Below, piece after piece: positions 63,901 through 64,000 of a DNA stretch of 64,000 bases (position 1 is its first letter; every line of letters begins with the position of its first letter). The translations under genes were made by a program, and so were the position numbers. A model generated the notes under the pieces. That model was not told where the DNA came from. It made no database searches and was given only the letters and a program-made list of their open reading frames with translations. Source of the stretch: Puia sp. (GTDB taxonomy: Bacteria; Bacteroidota; Bacteroidia; Chitinophagales; Chitinophagaceae); assembly GCA_031292515.1 (NCBI GenBank), contig JARLGZ010000069.1, positions 1-64,000 of the forward strand, given 5' to 3'.

Positions 63901-64000
63901 ATGAAGAAATTTATCACGGGCATAGCTATCGTCATAGCGGTATTTTCCGCATCCTCGCTCTATGCCCAACGCGGAGACACCGCGGCTATGAGGCAGCGGA
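63901..64000 (+). CDS. Start of a secreted protein (cut by the window end)
   Basis: From ATG 63901 the frame stays open to the last base. The first 23 residues (MKKFITGIAIVIAVFSASS, then LYAQ) are a clear signal peptide, followed by RGDTAAMRQR. The product cannot be named from 33 residues; a Spy-like or other small helical periplasmic protein would fit the Met/Arg-rich start. Confidence 0.7.
   Translation, partial: MKKFITGIAIVIAVFSASSLYAQRGDTAAMRQR

Noticed and set aside
1-64000. tRNA or rRNA genes and insertion sequences
   Set aside because: No T-loop/acceptor pattern outside coding regions, no rRNA sequence, and no transposase or terminal inverted repeats were found.

Overview
The window reads as chromosomal DNA of a Bacteroidota bacterium, most likely of the Chitinophagaceae. 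Several things point there: a type IX secretion plug protein, a fused SecDF, a long NusB, TamL as a lipoprotein form of TamA, the DUF1573-YajC-CoaE neighbourhood, the BatA-like MoxR/DUF58/DUF4129/SpoIIM cluster, and repeated use of the Bacteroidota -7 promoter box TAnnTTTG. Genus cannot be fixed from the sequence alone.

Positions 100-15400 form a nearly complete assimilatory nitrate island. A translationally coupled minus-strand run carries a NarK-type nitrate/nitrite transporter, a nitrate reductase fused to its own FAD/BFD electron-input module, a rubredoxin-tailed protein with a nitrite/sulfite-reductase-like fold, and moaA. Upstream lie an outer-membrane porin, a Crp/Fnr regulator with FNR-like cysteines, a MoaC-MoaB fusion, nirD and nirB. 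The siroheme methyltransferase cobA is divergent from nirB. Together they would import nitrate, reduce it to ammonium, and make part of the molybdenum cofactor and the siroheme that the enzymes need.

Positions 15400-25100 hold a transaldolase-like gene, the SRP RNA (ffs), the T9SS plug gene, a LolC/E-like permease, an rRNA/tRNA methyltransferase, tamL and truB. Positions 23800-30800 hold a minus-strand run DUF58-MoxR-DUF4350-DUF4129-SpoIIM, with a divergent RDD gene and a DUF5362 gene. Positions 31000-45500 are housekeeping: proS, a Tyr-rich lipoprotein, a FadL-like porin, a GDSL hydrolase, groESL, the nusB-DUF1573-yajC-coaE operon, an aspartate-type aminotransferase and secDF. Positions 45600-48600 hold two tiny exported proteins (one His-rich, found outside the longer reading frames) and a two-component system. 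Positions 49500-59900 encode a heavy-metal efflux system with one TolC, one adaptor and two closely related RND pumps. The window ends with methylmalonyl-CoA mutase, a coiled-coil membrane protein and the start of a secreted protein.

The most unusual signal is a family of sense-oriented 7-bp repeats, (GTAGTSA)n, sitting on or just after the stop codons of seven genes: moaA, the plug gene, lolE, trmH, the DUF58 gene, coaE and aspC. They are often accompanied by a GAAGACA box. In convergent gene pairs they face each other as long inverted repeats. In trmH and coaE they supply the last codons and the stop. Period 7 puts stop codons in all three forward frames and none on the other strand.
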